In this document: piece by piece, positions 45,316 to 54,521 of the stretch
How positions within the stretch are numbered: the first letter of the stretch is position 1
Layout: every line of letters begins with the position of its first letter
NCBI GenBank assembly: GCA_903828535.1
Contig: CAIKMN010000036.1
Location: 62,001-126,000 of the forward strand
Direction of reading: 5' to 3'
Length of the DNA: 64,000 bases
DNA from: an uncultured Curvibacter sp.
Lineage (GTDB): Bacteria; Pseudomonadota; Gammaproteobacteria; Burkholderiales; Burkholderiaceae_C
Notes under the pieces: model-generated
What the model saw: only the letters and a program-made list of their open reading frames with translations
Database searches by the model: none
What the model was told of the DNA's origin: nothing
Made by a program: the position numbers and the translations under genes

Positions 45316-46242
45316 ATGGACCTCAAACAAATCGCTTACTTTGTGCGGGTGGCAGAGCTCGGCAGTTTCACCCGGGCTTCCGTGGCGTTGGGGATTGCCC
45401 AACCGGCTTTGAGCCGTCAGGTGCGCTTGCTGGAAGTGGAACTGCACCAAAACCTCCTGGAGCGAAATGGCCGGGGCGTGAAACTGACCGAAAGCGGCCA
45501 GTTGTTGTTGGAGCATGGGCGTGGCATCCTTCACCAAGTGGAAGTGGCTCGTGAGGCCTTGAGTGCCTCACGCGGTGCTTTGTCGGGCCAGGTGTCGGTG
45601 GCTTTGCCGCCCAGTTTGTCAAGGTTGATTGCGGTCCCCTTGAGTCAAGCTTTTCGAGAACATTTGCCGCAAGCCCAAGTCACTTTGACCGAGGGGTTTT
45701 CAATGTCCATGTTCGAAGGCGTGCGCGTGGGCAATGTGGACATGGCCTTGCTTTACAACCCGCCCCACTCGCCCGAACTGGAGTCAACGCCTTTGCACGA
45801 AGCGTCTTTGGTGTTGATTTCTGCCAGAAAGACCCGTGCTGTCGACCTTAAAAAAAAAGACCGGCCAGATTTGGGGGCGTTGAGCGTCAAAGCCGTGGCT
45901 GAATTGCCGCTGGTTTTACCCAGTCGTCCCAATGTGTTCAGAAATTTGGTCGATGCCGAGATGATGCGCCAATCGCTGGCGCCCAAAATCGCCATGCAGG
46001 TCGATGGCTTGAATGCCATTTTGAATTTGGTCCGTGAAGGGGTTGGGCATGCCGTTTTGCCTGGTTACACCTTGAAAGAACTGGAAGGGGCCGAGGCCTT
46101 CACGGCGAGGGCGATCCAAAGCCCTCGGTTGGTCTGCCACTTAAGTTTGGCTTGGTCAACTCGGCGCCCGCACACGCCGACGCACCAACGGGCCATGGGC
46201 TTGGTGCAGGCCGTCATTCAAAAAACCCTGGCTGAGCGTTAA
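45316..46242 (+). CDS. LysR-family regulator of the protocatechuate cluster
   Basis: The 308-residue protein has the N-terminal winged helix-turn-helix (LKQIAYFVRVAELGSFTRAS, IAQPALSRQVRLLE) and a C-terminal effector-binding domain with LPPSLSRLIAVPL and LVLPSRPNVFRNLVD. Divergence from pmdE makes it the probable activator of the pmd operon, as LigR/PmdR-type regulators are in relatives; the inducer (protocatechuate or a pathway intermediate) is not determined by the sequence. Confidence 0.88.
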   Translation: MDLKQIAYFVRVAELGSFTRASVALGIAQPALSRQVRLLEVELHQNLLERNGRGVKLTESGQLLLEHGRGILHQVEVAREALSASRGALSGQVSVALPPSLSRLIAVPLSQAFREHLPQAQVTLTEGFSMSMFEGVRVGNVDMALLYNPPHSPELESTPLHEASLVLISARKTRAVDLKKKDRPDLGALSVKAVAELPLVLPSRPNVFRNLVDAEMMRQSLAPKIAMQVDGLNAILNLVREGVGHAVLPGYTLKELEGAEAFTARAIQSPRLVCHLSLAWSTRRPHTPTHQRAMGLVQAVIQKTLAER

Positions 46243-46244
46243 CG

Positions 46245-47066
46245 TTAAGGATGGCGAATCGCTTCGCGCACGGCGGCCAGTTGGCGTCTCGACACCAGCA
46301 ATCGTTCGTCCAAGCCCTGCAAGCGAATGGCCCAACTGTCGCTTTGGTCGTTGCTGTAATGACGCTCCAAAGTGCGAACGGCTGAACGGGCCACCAAGGC
46401 ATTGCGGTGCACCCTTAAAAACTGGTTGCCGTAGCGTTGCTCGAGTTCGCTCAACGAGTTGTCCAAGATGTAACTGCGGACCGCCGTGCGCACGGTGACG
46501 TACTTCAGCTCGGCCTTGAAATACAGCACTTCGGCCAAGGGCACGCGCTCGGTACGGCCGCGGTCTTGAATGATCAGGGTTTCAGCTTTGGGCTCCATGG
46601 TCTTGATGCGTCCTGTTGACATGCGTCTTTCGGCCTTGTCCAAAGCCTCTTGAAGGCGCTCTAGTCGAACCGGTTTGGTGATGTAATCCACGGCATCTAA
46701 ATCAAAAGCCCGAGCGGCGTGTTCTGCATAGGCGGTGATGAAAATGATCATGGGCGGGCGTCGCAGCGTGCTCAAATGGCTGGCCAGTCCCAGGCCATTG
46801 GTGCCGGGAAGCTTGACGTCGAGCAAGACAATATCGACGGGCTCCCGGTCCAAAATGGCCATGGCGGTGACGGCGGTGCTGGCTTCATGCAGGTTTTTCA
46901 GCAGACTCGCATCGCAGTCGCCCAGCAGCGTTCGCATGCGCTGTCGAGCAGCGGGATCCTCGTCGACAAGCATCAAGCTCAGCGGGGTTTGGTAGAGGGA
47001 CTTCGAATCACGTCGAGGCATGGGCCGGTAGGCTCGGTCGACTTGCAAAATGTGGGATGTGTACAT
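46245..47066 (-). CDS. LytTR-family response regulator
   Basis: The 273-residue protein has a receiver domain from about residue 28 (SLMLVDEDPAARQRM, phospho-acceptor Asp in IVLLDVKLPGTNGLGLA near 79, FITAYAEHAARAFDLDAVDYITKP with the conserved Thr and Lys) and a C-terminal LytTR DNA-binding domain (VPLAEVLYFKAELKYVTVRT, LRVHRNALV). AlgR is the best-known relative. I choose the ATG at 47066; ATGs at 47081 and 47021 are alternatives. No sensor kinase is adjacent. Its stop is 2 bases from the stop of the converging LysR gene. Confidence 0.85.
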   Translation of the reverse strand: MYTSHILQVDRAYRPMPRRDSKSLYQTPLSLMLVDEDPAARQRMRTLLGDCDASLLKNLHEASTAVTAMAILDREPVDIVLLDVKLPGTNGLGLASHLSTLRRPPMIIFITAYAEHAARAFDLDAVDYITKPVRLERLQEALDKAERRMSTGRIKTMEPKAETLIIQDRGRTERVPLAEVLYFKAELKYVTVRTAVRSYILDNSLSELEQRYGNQFLRVHRNALVARSAVRTLERHYSNDQSDSWAIRLQGLDERLLVSRRQLAAVREAIRHP

Positions 47067-47073
47067 AGTGGTT

Positions 47074-47079
47074 GTTATC
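47074..47079 (-). promoter_or_regulatory. Putative -10 element for the LytTR regulator (leaderless)
   Basis: On the minus strand GATAAC (4 of 6) ends 7 bases before the ATG at 47066. The spacing is that of the other leaderless candidates and favours this start codon. Confidence 0.25.
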
Positions 47080-47231
47080 ATGCGGGGCGGCGTCAACGCA
47101 TGTTTCCCAATTCGTAACAATCGAAAATAAATGACAACCAGACAAGCCAAGTGGATAAGCGGTAGGCCCGATCCGGCTGTTACCAATTAACACCCTTTTG
47201 TGCCTCAAGGGTCAGATCGATACGGGGTCGA

Positions 47232-47237
47232 TAGAAT
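47232..47237 (+). promoter_or_regulatory. Putative -10 element for argH (leaderless)
   Basis: TAGAAT (5 of 6) ends 6 bases before the argH ATG. A GGGG run touches the ATG and is too close for a normal ribosome-binding site. No good -35 is visible. Confidence 0.4.
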
Positions 47238-47243
47238 CCGGGG

Positions 47244-48680
47244 ATGACTTTTTCGCACACTTCCCAAGCCCCAGCCGAGGGCAATCAGCTCGACAAAAAA
47301 TCACAAGCCTGGTCGGCGCTTTTCTCCGAGCCCATGAGTGACTTGGTCAAGCGCTACACCGCCAGCGTTTTTTTTGACAAACGGCTGTGGGAGGCTGACA
47401 TTTCCGGCTCCTTGGCTCATGCGGAGATGTTGCATGCGCAAGGCATTTTGCGCGACGCCGATTGGGCCGATATTCAACGCGGCATGGCGCAAATTCGGTC
47501 TGAAATTGAGGGCGGCGCTTTCCAGTGGCAACTGGATTTGGAAGACGTGCACCTGAACATCGAAGCCCGCTTGACCCAATTGGTCGGGGATGCGGGCAAA
47601 CGCCTTCACACCGGACGCAGCCGCAATGACCAAGTGGCCACCGATGTGCGACTGTGGTTGCGCACTGAAATTGACTTGATTGTGGGCTTGCTGAACGAAC
47701 TGCAGCGGGCCTTGGTTGAAATGGCCGCGCACAACACCGAGGTCATTTTGCCGGGCTTTACCCATTTGCAAGTGGCCCAGCCCGTCAGTTTTGGGCACCA
47801 TCTATTGGCCTATGTCGAAATGTTTGCGCGCGATGCAGAGCGAATGCAAGACGTTCGCCGTCGAGTCAACCGCCTGCCTCTAGGGGCGGCCGCTTTGGCG
47901 GGCACGCCTTACCCATTGGACCGTGAACGCGTGGCCCGCACTTTGAAGATGGAGGGCGTTTGTCAAAACAGCTTGGACGCCGTCAGCGACCGTGACTTTG
48001 CGATTGAGTTCAGCGCTGCCGCGAGCTTGGTCATGGTGCACATCAGTCGCTTTTCTGAAGAGCTGATTTTGTGGATGAGCCAAAACTTTGGCTTCATCCA
48101 AATTGCCGATCGCTTTACCACCGGCAGTTCCATCATGCCGCAGAAGAAGAATCCGGATGTCCCCGAATTGGCGCGCGGCAAAACCGGTCGGGTCGTGGGC
48201 CATTTGATGGCGCTCATCACCTTGATGAAGGGCCAACCGCTGGCCTACAACAAAGACAATCAAGAAGACAAAGAGCCTTTGTTCGACACCGTTGACACTC
48301 TTAAAGACACGCTGCGCATTTTTGCAGAAATGGTGCCCGGCATCACTGTCAAACCCGAAGCCATGGCGCTCGCTGCGAAGCGCGGTTATGCCACCGCCAC
48401 CGACCTGGCTGACTACTTGGTGCGCAAAGGTTTGCCTTTCCGTGACGCCCATGAAGTGGTGGCGCATGCGGTCAAAACGGCGATTTCACAACAACTCGAT
48501 TTGTCTGAATTGCCCTTGGCGACCTTGCAGCAATTCAACCCCGCGATTGAAGCCGATGTGTTTGAGGTGCTGAGCTTGAGCGGTTCACTCAACGCACGCT
48601 CGGTTTTGGGGGGGACCGCTCCCGTTCAAGTGTGTGCTCAAATTGAGCGTCATCGCGCGCGGTTGGCTGCAAGCAATTAA
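47244..48680 (+). CDS. argH: Argininosuccinate lyase
   Basis: ArgH splits argininosuccinate into arginine and fumarate, the last step of arginine synthesis. The 478-residue protein of the fumarase/aspartase superfamily has [20 protein letters not shown] near residue 124, the [20 protein letters not shown] segment near 171 and the superfamily signature [16 protein letters not shown] near 294. It is divergent from the LytTR gene by 177 bases. Confidence 0.98.
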   Translation: MTFSHTSQAPAEGNQLDKKSQAWSALFSEPMSDLVKRYTASVFFDKRLWEADISGSLAHAEMLHAQGILRDADWADIQRGMAQIRSEIEGGAFQWQLDLEDVHLNIEARLTQLVGDAGKRLHTGRSRNDQVATDVRLWLRTEIDLIVGLLNELQRALVEMAAHNTEVILPGFTHLQVAQPVSFGHHLLAYVEMFARDAERMQDVRRRVNRLPLGAAALAGTPYPLDRERVARTLKMEGVCQNSLDAVSDRDFAIEFSAAASLVMVHISRFSEELILWMSQNFGFIQIADRFTTGSSIMPQKKNPDVPELARGKTGRVVGHLMALITLMKGQPLAYNKDNQEDKEPLFDTVDTLKDTLRIFAEMVPGITVKPEAMALAAKRGYATATDLADYLVRKGLPFRDAHEVVAHAVKTAISQQLDLSELPLATLQQFNPAIEADVFEVLSLSGSLNARSVLGGTAPVQVCAQIERHRARLAASN

Positions 48681-48698
48681 AAAATACAGGAGACGTGA

Positions 48699-49856
48699 AT
48701 GAGTAATTTGTCAAAAATCACTTGCATTGAAGACCTTCGCCGTGTCGCACAAAAACGCGTCCCCCGCATGTTTTACGACTACGCAGACACGGGCTCTTGG
48801 ACCGAAAGCACTTATCACGCAAACGAGCTTGATTTTCAAAAAATCAAGTTGCGCCAGCGCGTCGCGGTCAACATGGAAAACCGCAGCACCGAAACCACCA
48901 TGATCGGTCAGAAAGTGGCCATGCCTGTGGCGATTGCGCCCACAGGTTTAACCGGCATGCAACACGCCGATGGTGAAATTTTGGGCGCCAAAGCGGCCAA
49001 GGCCTTTGGCATTCCGTTTACGCTCTCCACCATGAGCATTTGCTCGATTGAAGACATTGCCGAGCACACCGATCGCCATCCGTTTTGGTTCCAGTTGTAT
49101 GTCATGAAAGACCGCGACTTTGTGGAACGTTTGATCGACCGCGCCAAAGCGGCCAATTGCTCGGCCTTGCAATTAACGCTCGATTTGCAAATTTTGGGGC
49201 AGCGTCACAAAGACATTAAGAATGGTTTATCGGCACCGCCCAGTCCGACCTTGGCCAACCTCATTAACTTGGCCACCAAGCCGCGTTGGTGCTTGGGCAT
49301 GCTGGGCACGTCACGCCGCAGTTTTGGCAACATCGTGGGCCATGTCAAAGGGGTCGCGGACACCTCCAGACTCTCATCATGGACGATCGAACAGTTCGAC
49401 CCTCAGCTCAATTGGAACGACGTCGAGTGGATTAAAAAACGCTGGGGTGGCAAGTTGATCATCAAGGGCATCATGGACGCTGAAGACGCTAAGTTGGCCG
49501 CCAACAGTGGGGCCGATGCCTTAATCGTTTCTAACCACGGGGGCCGACAATTGGACGGAGCGCCTTCTTCTATTCAAGCCCTGCCCGCCATTGCGGATGC
49601 GGTGGGCAAGGCCATCGAAGTGTGGATGGACGGCGGCATTCGCAGCGGCCAAGACGTGCTCAAAGCGCGGGCCTTGGGCGCGCAAGGCACTTTGATTGGT
49701 CGTGCCTTTTTGTACGGCTTGGGCGCCTATGGTGAAGCGGGCGTGACCAAGGCGCTGAAAATCATCCGCAACGAGTTGGACTTGACCATGGCCTTTTGCG
49801 GCCGCACCAACATCAACCAAGTCGGCAAAGACATCTTGTTGCCTGGCACCTACTAA
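48699..49856 (+). CDS. lldD: FMN-dependent L-lactate dehydrogenase/alpha-hydroxy-acid oxidase
   Basis: The 385-residue protein is a member of the FMN-dependent alpha-hydroxy-acid dehydrogenase family, most like respiratory L-lactate dehydrogenase. It has the N-terminal LRRVAQKRVPRMFYDYADTG, PVAIAPTGLTGM, FWFQLYVMKDRDF and the catalytic/FMN signature SNHGGRQLDGAPSS (His and Arg) near residue 271, then DGGIRSGQDVLKA. The start follows CAGGAG. The substrate is inferred by family; other 2-hydroxy acids are possible. Confidence 0.85.
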   Translation: MSNLSKITCIEDLRRVAQKRVPRMFYDYADTGSWTESTYHANELDFQKIKLRQRVAVNMENRSTETTMIGQKVAMPVAIAPTGLTGMQHADGEILGAKAAKAFGIPFTLSTMSICSIEDIAEHTDRHPFWFQLYVMKDRDFVERLIDRAKAANCSALQLTLDLQILGQRHKDIKNGLSAPPSPTLANLINLATKPRWCLGMLGTSRRSFGNIVGHVKGVADTSRLSSWTIEQFDPQLNWNDVEWIKKRWGGKLIIKGIMDAEDAKLAANSGADALIVSNHGGRQLDGAPSSIQALPAIADAVGKAIEVWMDGGIRSGQDVLKARALGAQGTLIGRAFLYGLGAYGEAGVTKALKIIRNELDLTMAFCGRTNINQVGKDILLPGTY

Positions 49857-49897
49857 GCAGGACCTTGTCGAAAATTTTCGACCTTCCCTGACTCGCC

Positions 49898-51043
49898 ATG
49901 AGACGAATCGCGCACCTCGACATGGACGCGTTTTACGCGTCTGTGGAGTTATTGCGTTACCCGCAGCTTAAGGGTCTGCCGGTCGTCATTGGCGGGCGTC
50001 GACGTGCTGTCGATGAACTGAATGGCCAATGGACCTCAAGGGCCGACATTCCATTGGGTGTCTTTCCAAGGTTGTCTGGCTACACCGGCCGCGGCGTCAT
50101 CACCACCGCCACTTATGCAGCGCGGCAATTCGGCGTGGGCTCGGCCATGGGCTTGATGAAGGCCGCCAAGCTCTGCCCCGATGCCATTTTGTTGCCCGTC
50201 GATTTTGACGAATACCGAAAATACTCACGTCAATTCAAAGCCATCATCACCGACATCGTGCCCTTGATGGAAGACCGGGGCGTCGACGAGGTCTACCTTG
50301 ATTTCACCGAGGTGCCAGGTGGACAACGCGAAGGCGGCCGTGTGCTCGCGAGACTGATTCAAAAAAGTATTTTTGAAGCCACTGGTTTGACCTGCTCGGT
50401 TGGCGTGGCTCCGAATAAATTGCTGGCAAAAATGGCCAGTGAGTTCAACAAACCCAATGGCCTGTCGGTTGTGTTTGAAGAAGATTTGCAGACCAAGATT
50501 TGGCCTTTGAGTTGTCGAAAAATCAACGGGATCGGCCCCAAAACCGATGAAAAACTCAGCGCGGCTGGCATTCACACCATTGGCGAACTGGCAGCCTGCG
50601 ATCCGTTTGAATTGCAACAGTTGTTTGGTCAAAATCAAGGCCGTTGGTTGCACCAAGTGGCCTGGGGTCGCGACGATCGCCCATTGGTCACTGAAAGTGA
50701 GCCGGTTTCCATATCGCGCGAAACCACCTTCGAGCGCGACTTGCATGCACAGCACGACAAGGCTGAGTTGGGGGCCCTGTTCACGCGGCTGTGCGAGCGC
50801 TTGGCCGGGGATTTGACGCGAAAGGGCTATGCCGGCCGCACCATTGGCGTTAAGCTGCGTTACGACGATTTTCGGTCTGTGACACGCGACCAAACCTTGC
50901 CCGTAGCGACGGCCGATCCTGCCTTGATCAGGCGCACGGCAGGCTTGTTTTTGAATCGAGTTGACTTGACCCGCCGCTTCCGTTTGCTCGGCGTTCGCGT
51001 GGGCAATTTGGAAAAAACAAACTTCAATCAGGAGACCACATGA
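49898..51043 (+). CDS. dinB: DNA polymerase IV (Y family)
   Basis: The 381-residue Y-family polymerase has the palm aspartate motif HLDMDAFYASVE at the N-terminus and RGVDEVYLDFTEV near residue 128 (usual form SIDEAYLD), VGVAPNKLLAKMASEFNKP, and the helix-hairpin-helix INGIGPKTDEKLSAAGI near 208. An insertion near residues 33-55 (RRRAVDELNGQW...) lies where the finger domain normally reads SRGVV. No LexA-type box is seen upstream. It overlaps the next gene by 4 bases. Confidence 0.94.
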   Translation: MRRIAHLDMDAFYASVELLRYPQLKGLPVVIGGRRRAVDELNGQWTSRADIPLGVFPRLSGYTGRGVITTATYAARQFGVGSAMGLMKAAKLCPDAILLPVDFDEYRKYSRQFKAIITDIVPLMEDRGVDEVYLDFTEVPGGQREGGRVLARLIQKSIFEATGLTCSVGVAPNKLLAKMASEFNKPNGLSVVFEEDLQTKIWPLSCRKINGIGPKTDEKLSAAGIHTIGELAACDPFELQQLFGQNQGRWLHQVAWGRDDRPLVTESEPVSISRETTFERDLHAQHDKAELGALFTRLCERLAGDLTRKGYAGRTIGVKLRYDDFRSVTRDQTLPVATADPALIRRTAGLFLNRVDLTRRFRLLGVRVGNLEKTNFNQETT

Positions 51044-51909
51044 ATCCAGAACCAAGCCGTTCCATGCAGCATTTCACTTTGGATGAAAAAGACCACATCG
51101 CCCATTTGGTGCTGAATCGCCCCGATCAACTCAACACCATGGGCCCCTCTTTTTGGCGCGAACTCGATGCGGTGTTGCGTCAACTGAACCGCGAAGGTAC
51201 GGCCCGCGCGTTGGTCATTTCTAGCACAGGCAAGCACTTTTGTGCGGGCATGGCCCTTGACACTTTCGACACCCAGAAAGAGGGTAATGTGGGCCTGAAC
51301 GACCAAACGCCCGAAGGGCGCGCGGCGGTGTTTGACTCTTTACTGGACATTCAGTCGACCTTCAACTTGTTGGAGGATTTACGCATCCCCGTGATTGCTG
51401 CGGTGCACGGTGGGTGCATCGGCGGTGCGGTCGATTTGCTAACGGCTTGTTGCCTGCGTTACGCCAGCGCCGATGCGTTTTTCTGCATTCAAGAAATCAA
51501 TATTGGCATGGTGGCCGACTTGGGCACTTTGCAACGCCTGCCCAAGCTGATGCCCCTGGCCCTCGTTAAAGAGCTGGCCTACACCGGTCGCCGTTTGCCC
51601 GCAGCCCGCGCTTTTGCCCACGGCTTGGTCAACGAGGTGTTTGATTCCCAAGAACAAGCCTTGGCCGCAGCCTTGGCCTGCGCCCATGAAATTGCCAGCA
51701 AGCCCCCCGTCGCTATTTGGGGAACCAAGCAAGCCATCCACTACGCCCGAGACCATTCTGTCGAAGATTCACTCAAACAAATGGGCTGGATGCAAGGCGC
51801 GATTTGGAGCAACGCGCATGTGGCCTCCGCCGTGAAAGGCTTCCAAACCAAAACCCAACCAGCGTTTCCTGATCTGGCGAGGCTGCATCCGTTTAATGAG
51901 CGGGGGTGA
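51040..51909 (+). CDS. Crotonase-family protein, dienoyl-CoA isomerase-like
   Basis: The 289-residue protein is in the enoyl-CoA hydratase/isomerase superfamily. The oxyanion-hole segments are KHFCAGMALDTF near residue 66 and AAVHGGCIGGAVDLLTACCLRYA near 126. The EINIGMVADLGTLQRLPKL segment closely recalls the delta(3,5)-delta(2,4)-dienoyl-CoA isomerase (ECH1) subgroup, with an Asp in the catalytic position, so isomerisation of unsaturated acyl-CoA is more likely than hydration. It is translationally coupled to dinB, an odd pairing. Confidence 0.85.
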   Translation: MNPEPSRSMQHFTLDEKDHIAHLVLNRPDQLNTMGPSFWRELDAVLRQLNREGTARALVISSTGKHFCAGMALDTFDTQKEGNVGLNDQTPEGRAAVFDSLLDIQSTFNLLEDLRIPVIAAVHGGCIGGAVDLLTACCLRYASADAFFCIQEINIGMVADLGTLQRLPKLMPLALVKELAYTGRRLPAARAFAHGLVNEVFDSQEQALAAALACAHEIASKPPVAIWGTKQAIHYARDHSVEDSLKQMGWMQGAIWSNAHVASAVKGFQTKTQPAFPDLARLHPFNERG

Positions 51910-51968
51910 ACTTTTTCAATGGGTTCATTGGGCGGAAATCCGCTTCGCCAAGAGGCTTAGCCCCCAGC

Positions 51969-52829
51969 TTACTGTCTTGCCATCCGAATGTTCGGTGGCA
52001 GGCCTTGAGGAAAGCTGGTCCTGAAGGGGTTGATGTCCAGCCCGCCGCGGCGGGTGTAGCGGGCGTAGACAGACAACTTGATGGGCTGGCAGCGGCGCCA
52101 GATGTCGGTGAAGATGCGCTCCACGCATTGCTCGTGGAACTCGTTGTGGTTCCTGAAACTGACCAAATACGCCAGTAAACCAGCTTGGTCGATTTGCGGT
52201 CCGCTGTAGCGAATTTGGACGCTGCCCCAGTCGGGTTGGCCTGTCACTAAGCAATTGCTTTTGAGCAATCGGCTGCACAAGGTTTCGCTGACGGGGGCTT
52301 CATGGGTGGCCGCGTTTAACAACTCGGGGGCGGGGGTGTAGTGGCTGCACTCAATGTCCAACCGGTCGAGGTTGAGGCCGTCGAGTTCGTGAATTTGTTG
52401 CTGATCAAATCGATCGGGGTCGATGAGTTGGACCCCCACGCTGAAAGCCTGGGTGGGTGTTGAAACGGCCGCGCTCAAGTCACGGCGCAAGGTGTCTTGC
52501 ACGGCAGCGGCATCGGCAAAAACGCTGTTGTTCAGGCTGTTTAAATACAACTTGAAGGATTTGCTCTCGATGATGCAGGGGCTTTCGCAAGGGATGGTGA
52601 TGTGGGCCAAGGCCACTTGCGGTTTACCTCGGGTGTTCAGCCAAGACAGCTCATAGGCCGTCCACAAATCAGCGCCCATGAAGGGCAGTGCTTGGCTTTG
52701 GACGCCAATTTCTTGGCGTTTGCCGTCGCGCGCGATGGGGAACAAAAGCGCGGGCGCATAGTGGTCCAAATAGCGGGAGGCTTTGCCCAAGGGGGAGTTT
52801 TCGGGGCTGGAGGGATTCCGGTCGGTCAT
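51969..52829 (-). CDS. queF: NADPH-dependent 7-cyano-7-deazaguanine reductase
   Basis: QueF reduces preQ0 to preQ1 in queuosine biosynthesis. I choose the ATG at 52829 ([16 protein letters not shown]), because codons upstream encode residues of the neighbouring gene's region. The 286-residue protein is the long bimodular form: the active-site QueF motif region with [15 protein letters not shown] near residue 88, and the catalytic cysteine/aspartate part in the C-terminal half with [18 protein letters not shown] and [14 protein letters not shown]. Confidence 0.94.
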   Translation of the reverse strand: MTDRNPSSPENSPLGKASRYLDHYAPALLFPIARDGKRQEIGVQSQALPFMGADLWTAYELSWLNTRGKPQVALAHITIPCESPCIIESKSFKLYLNSLNNSVFADAAAVQDTLRRDLSAAVSTPTQAFSVGVQLIDPDRFDQQQIHELDGLNLDRLDIECSHYTPAPELLNAATHEAPVSETLCSRLLKSNCLVTGQPDWGSVQIRYSGPQIDQAGLLAYLVSFRNHNEFHEQCVERIFTDIWRRCQPIKLSVYARYTRRGGLDINPFRTSFPQGLPPNIRMARQ

Positions 52830-52839
52830 CTGAATTCTT

Positions 52840-53676
52840 TCATTTGAATTCTCTTTCACGCAGCCATTTGGTGGCGACCCATTTTTCACCTTCCCGGACT
52901 GGCGCGCCCCCATGCAGGGTGCGACTGACAGGGTGGGCACGGTCGTAATTGAAAAATACAGCGCTGCCTTTTTGGGGTGAAATTTCGAGGTTCACACTGG
53001 GGAAGGTCGTGCCGCCACCCCGGGTGGGTTCGTTGAGGTACATCAGCACCGTGGCCACACGTTGACCGCCACGCGCCAGCACGCTGGCGGCGCTGGGTTC
53101 GTTCGGGTCAAAGTAGTCGTAATGCGGCTTGTATTCATGCCCGGGTTGGTAACGCAAGACTTGGAGGCCTTCGCCGTTTTCTAGGGGCCAATTCAACAAT
53201 TTGGCCAAGCGATGCTCGATGCGCTGGATCACTTCGTTTTCGCCGCGGCTGAAAAACATGCCGTGGCTGGTGCGTTGCGCGTGCACTTGGTCAGCGCCGG
53301 TCTGGTGGTCCACCGTCAGCGAGCGCTGCATTCGGGGCGCGGCTGCTGAGATGAGGGCCTGACATTCTTCGTCCGACAAAAAACCAGACAACACCACGAC
53401 GCGAGGCACCTGCATCGCCATCACCACGCCCACGACGCGGTCGCCTAAGTTCAAGGTATTGGCCGCGTCTTCGAGTGAAATGTCAGGCACTGCGACCGGA
53501 GCGGGGAGGTTCAACGCCACGCTGCGCTGCTCTAAGAACTGGTTCAGGGTTTTTTGAATGGTTTCCAGTGCGGCCTCTTCTTGCCAGCCTGAATCACACA
53601 TGGCCTTGAGCAAGCTGGTCGCAGCATGACCGGCTTGGGCTTGGCTCACAATCCATTGTTGAATGTCAGAGGTCAC
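52840..53676 (-). CDS. Prolyl-4-hydroxylase-like Fe(II)/2-oxoglutarate dioxygenase
   Basis: I choose a GTG at 53676 ([17 protein letters not shown]): GGAG lies 9 bases upstream and the gene then starts 16 bases after the yaaA stop; an ATG at 53763 would overlap yaaA by 71 bases. The 278-residue protein has a helical N-terminal part and a C-terminal P4H-type double-stranded beta-helix with the iron motif [11 protein letters not shown] (His-x-Asp), [20 protein letters not shown] and a distal His with Lys in [20 protein letters not shown]. The substrate is unknown. Confidence 0.82.
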   Translation of the reverse strand: MTSDIQQWIVSQAQAGHAATSLLKAMCDSGWQEEAALETIQKTLNQFLEQRSVALNLPAPVAVPDISLEDAANTLNLGDRVVGVVMAMQVPRVVVLSGFLSDEECQALISAAAPRMQRSLTVDHQTGADQVHAQRTSHGMFFSRGENEVIQRIEHRLAKLLNWPLENGEGLQVLRYQPGHEYKPHYDYFDPNEPSAASVLARGGQRVATVLMYLNEPTRGGGTTFPSVNLEISPQKGSAVFFNYDRAHPVSRTLHGGAPVREGEKWVATKWLREREFK

Positions 53677-53692
53677 GGCGATCGTCTCCGCT

Positions 53693-54475
53693 TCAATCTC
53701 GACGAAAGACCAGTCGATTCGGCTCTGAAACGGCTTCGACGTAACGATAGCCGTCGAGGTCAAAACCCTTCAATTGGGCCAAGTCGACGAGGCGATTTTG
53801 AACCGCGTAGCGGACCATCAAGCCGCGTGCTTTTTTGGCAAAGAAGCTGATGATTTTGTAGCTTTCGCCCTTGCGGTCTTCAAAGACGCAGTCGACGATG
53901 TCGGCCTTCAGTGTTTTCTTTTGAACCGCTTTGAAATACTCTTGCGAGGCCAGGTTCACAACCAAGGGCGGCTTGCCTTTGAGCGTGGCATTTTTCAGGC
54001 GTTGGTTAAGGTGCTGCGCAATGTCGGCGCCCCAAAATTGATACAGGTCTTTGCCTTGAGTCGTGGCAAGGGCTGTGCCCATTTCTAAGCGGTAGGCTTG
54101 CATCCAATCGAGCGGTCGAAGCACGCCATAAAGGCCACTCAGAATGGCCAGATGGTCTTGCGCCCACGCCCAGTCGTCAGGATTCAGGGAGCGGAAATCC
54201 AAACCGTCGTAGACATCGCCGTTGAAGGCTAAAGCGGCTGGACGTGAATTTTTAGCGGTAAAGCGAGGCGACCACGCTTGATAGCGGCCGACGTTCAAGG
54301 CCGCCAAGGCATCGCTCAAGTCCATGAGGCGGGCGATGTCTTGCGGGCTTTTTTCTTTCAGAACGGAGATCAGTTCTTGGCTGCGCGCTTTAAAAGCGGG
54401 CTGCGTGGGGGCCAGAGGCTGTGGCAGCGGGGTTTCATAGTCCAATGATTTGGCAGGGGACAACAAAAACAGCAT
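53693..54475 (-). CDS. yaaA: Peroxide stress protein YaaA
   Basis: The 260-residue YaaA/DUF328 protein begins MLFLLSPAKSLDYETPLP and has the diagnostic ALNVGRYQAWS, PAALAFNGDVYDGLD and LYGVLRPLDWMQAYRLEMGT segments. In E. coli YaaA lowers intracellular free iron under peroxide stress and binds DNA. It is followed by the dioxygenase gene and lies 46 bases beyond the rne stop. Confidence 0.94.
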   Translation of the reverse strand: MLFLLSPAKSLDYETPLPQPLAPTQPAFKARSQELISVLKEKSPQDIARLMDLSDALAALNVGRYQAWSPRFTAKNSRPAALAFNGDVYDGLDFRSLNPDDWAWAQDHLAILSGLYGVLRPLDWMQAYRLEMGTALATTQGKDLYQFWGADIAQHLNQRLKNATLKGKPPLVVNLASQEYFKAVQKKTLKADIVDCVFEDRKGESYKIISFFAKKARGLMVRYAVQNRLVDLAQLKGFDLDGYRYVEAVSEPNRLVFRRD

Positions 54476-54521
54476 GGCACAGACCTCTCACATTGCGCTC
54501 ACTGAGCGCTGGATTTTGAGC

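Noticed and set aside
49857-49897. A LexA box before dinB
   Set aside because: No CTGT-N8-ACAG pattern in the gap or the last codons of lldD; SOS control cannot be claimed.
51931-51943. GCGGA-aa-TCCGC stem between the crotonase gene and queF as a terminator
   Set aside because: Loop of two bases and no T-run on either strand.
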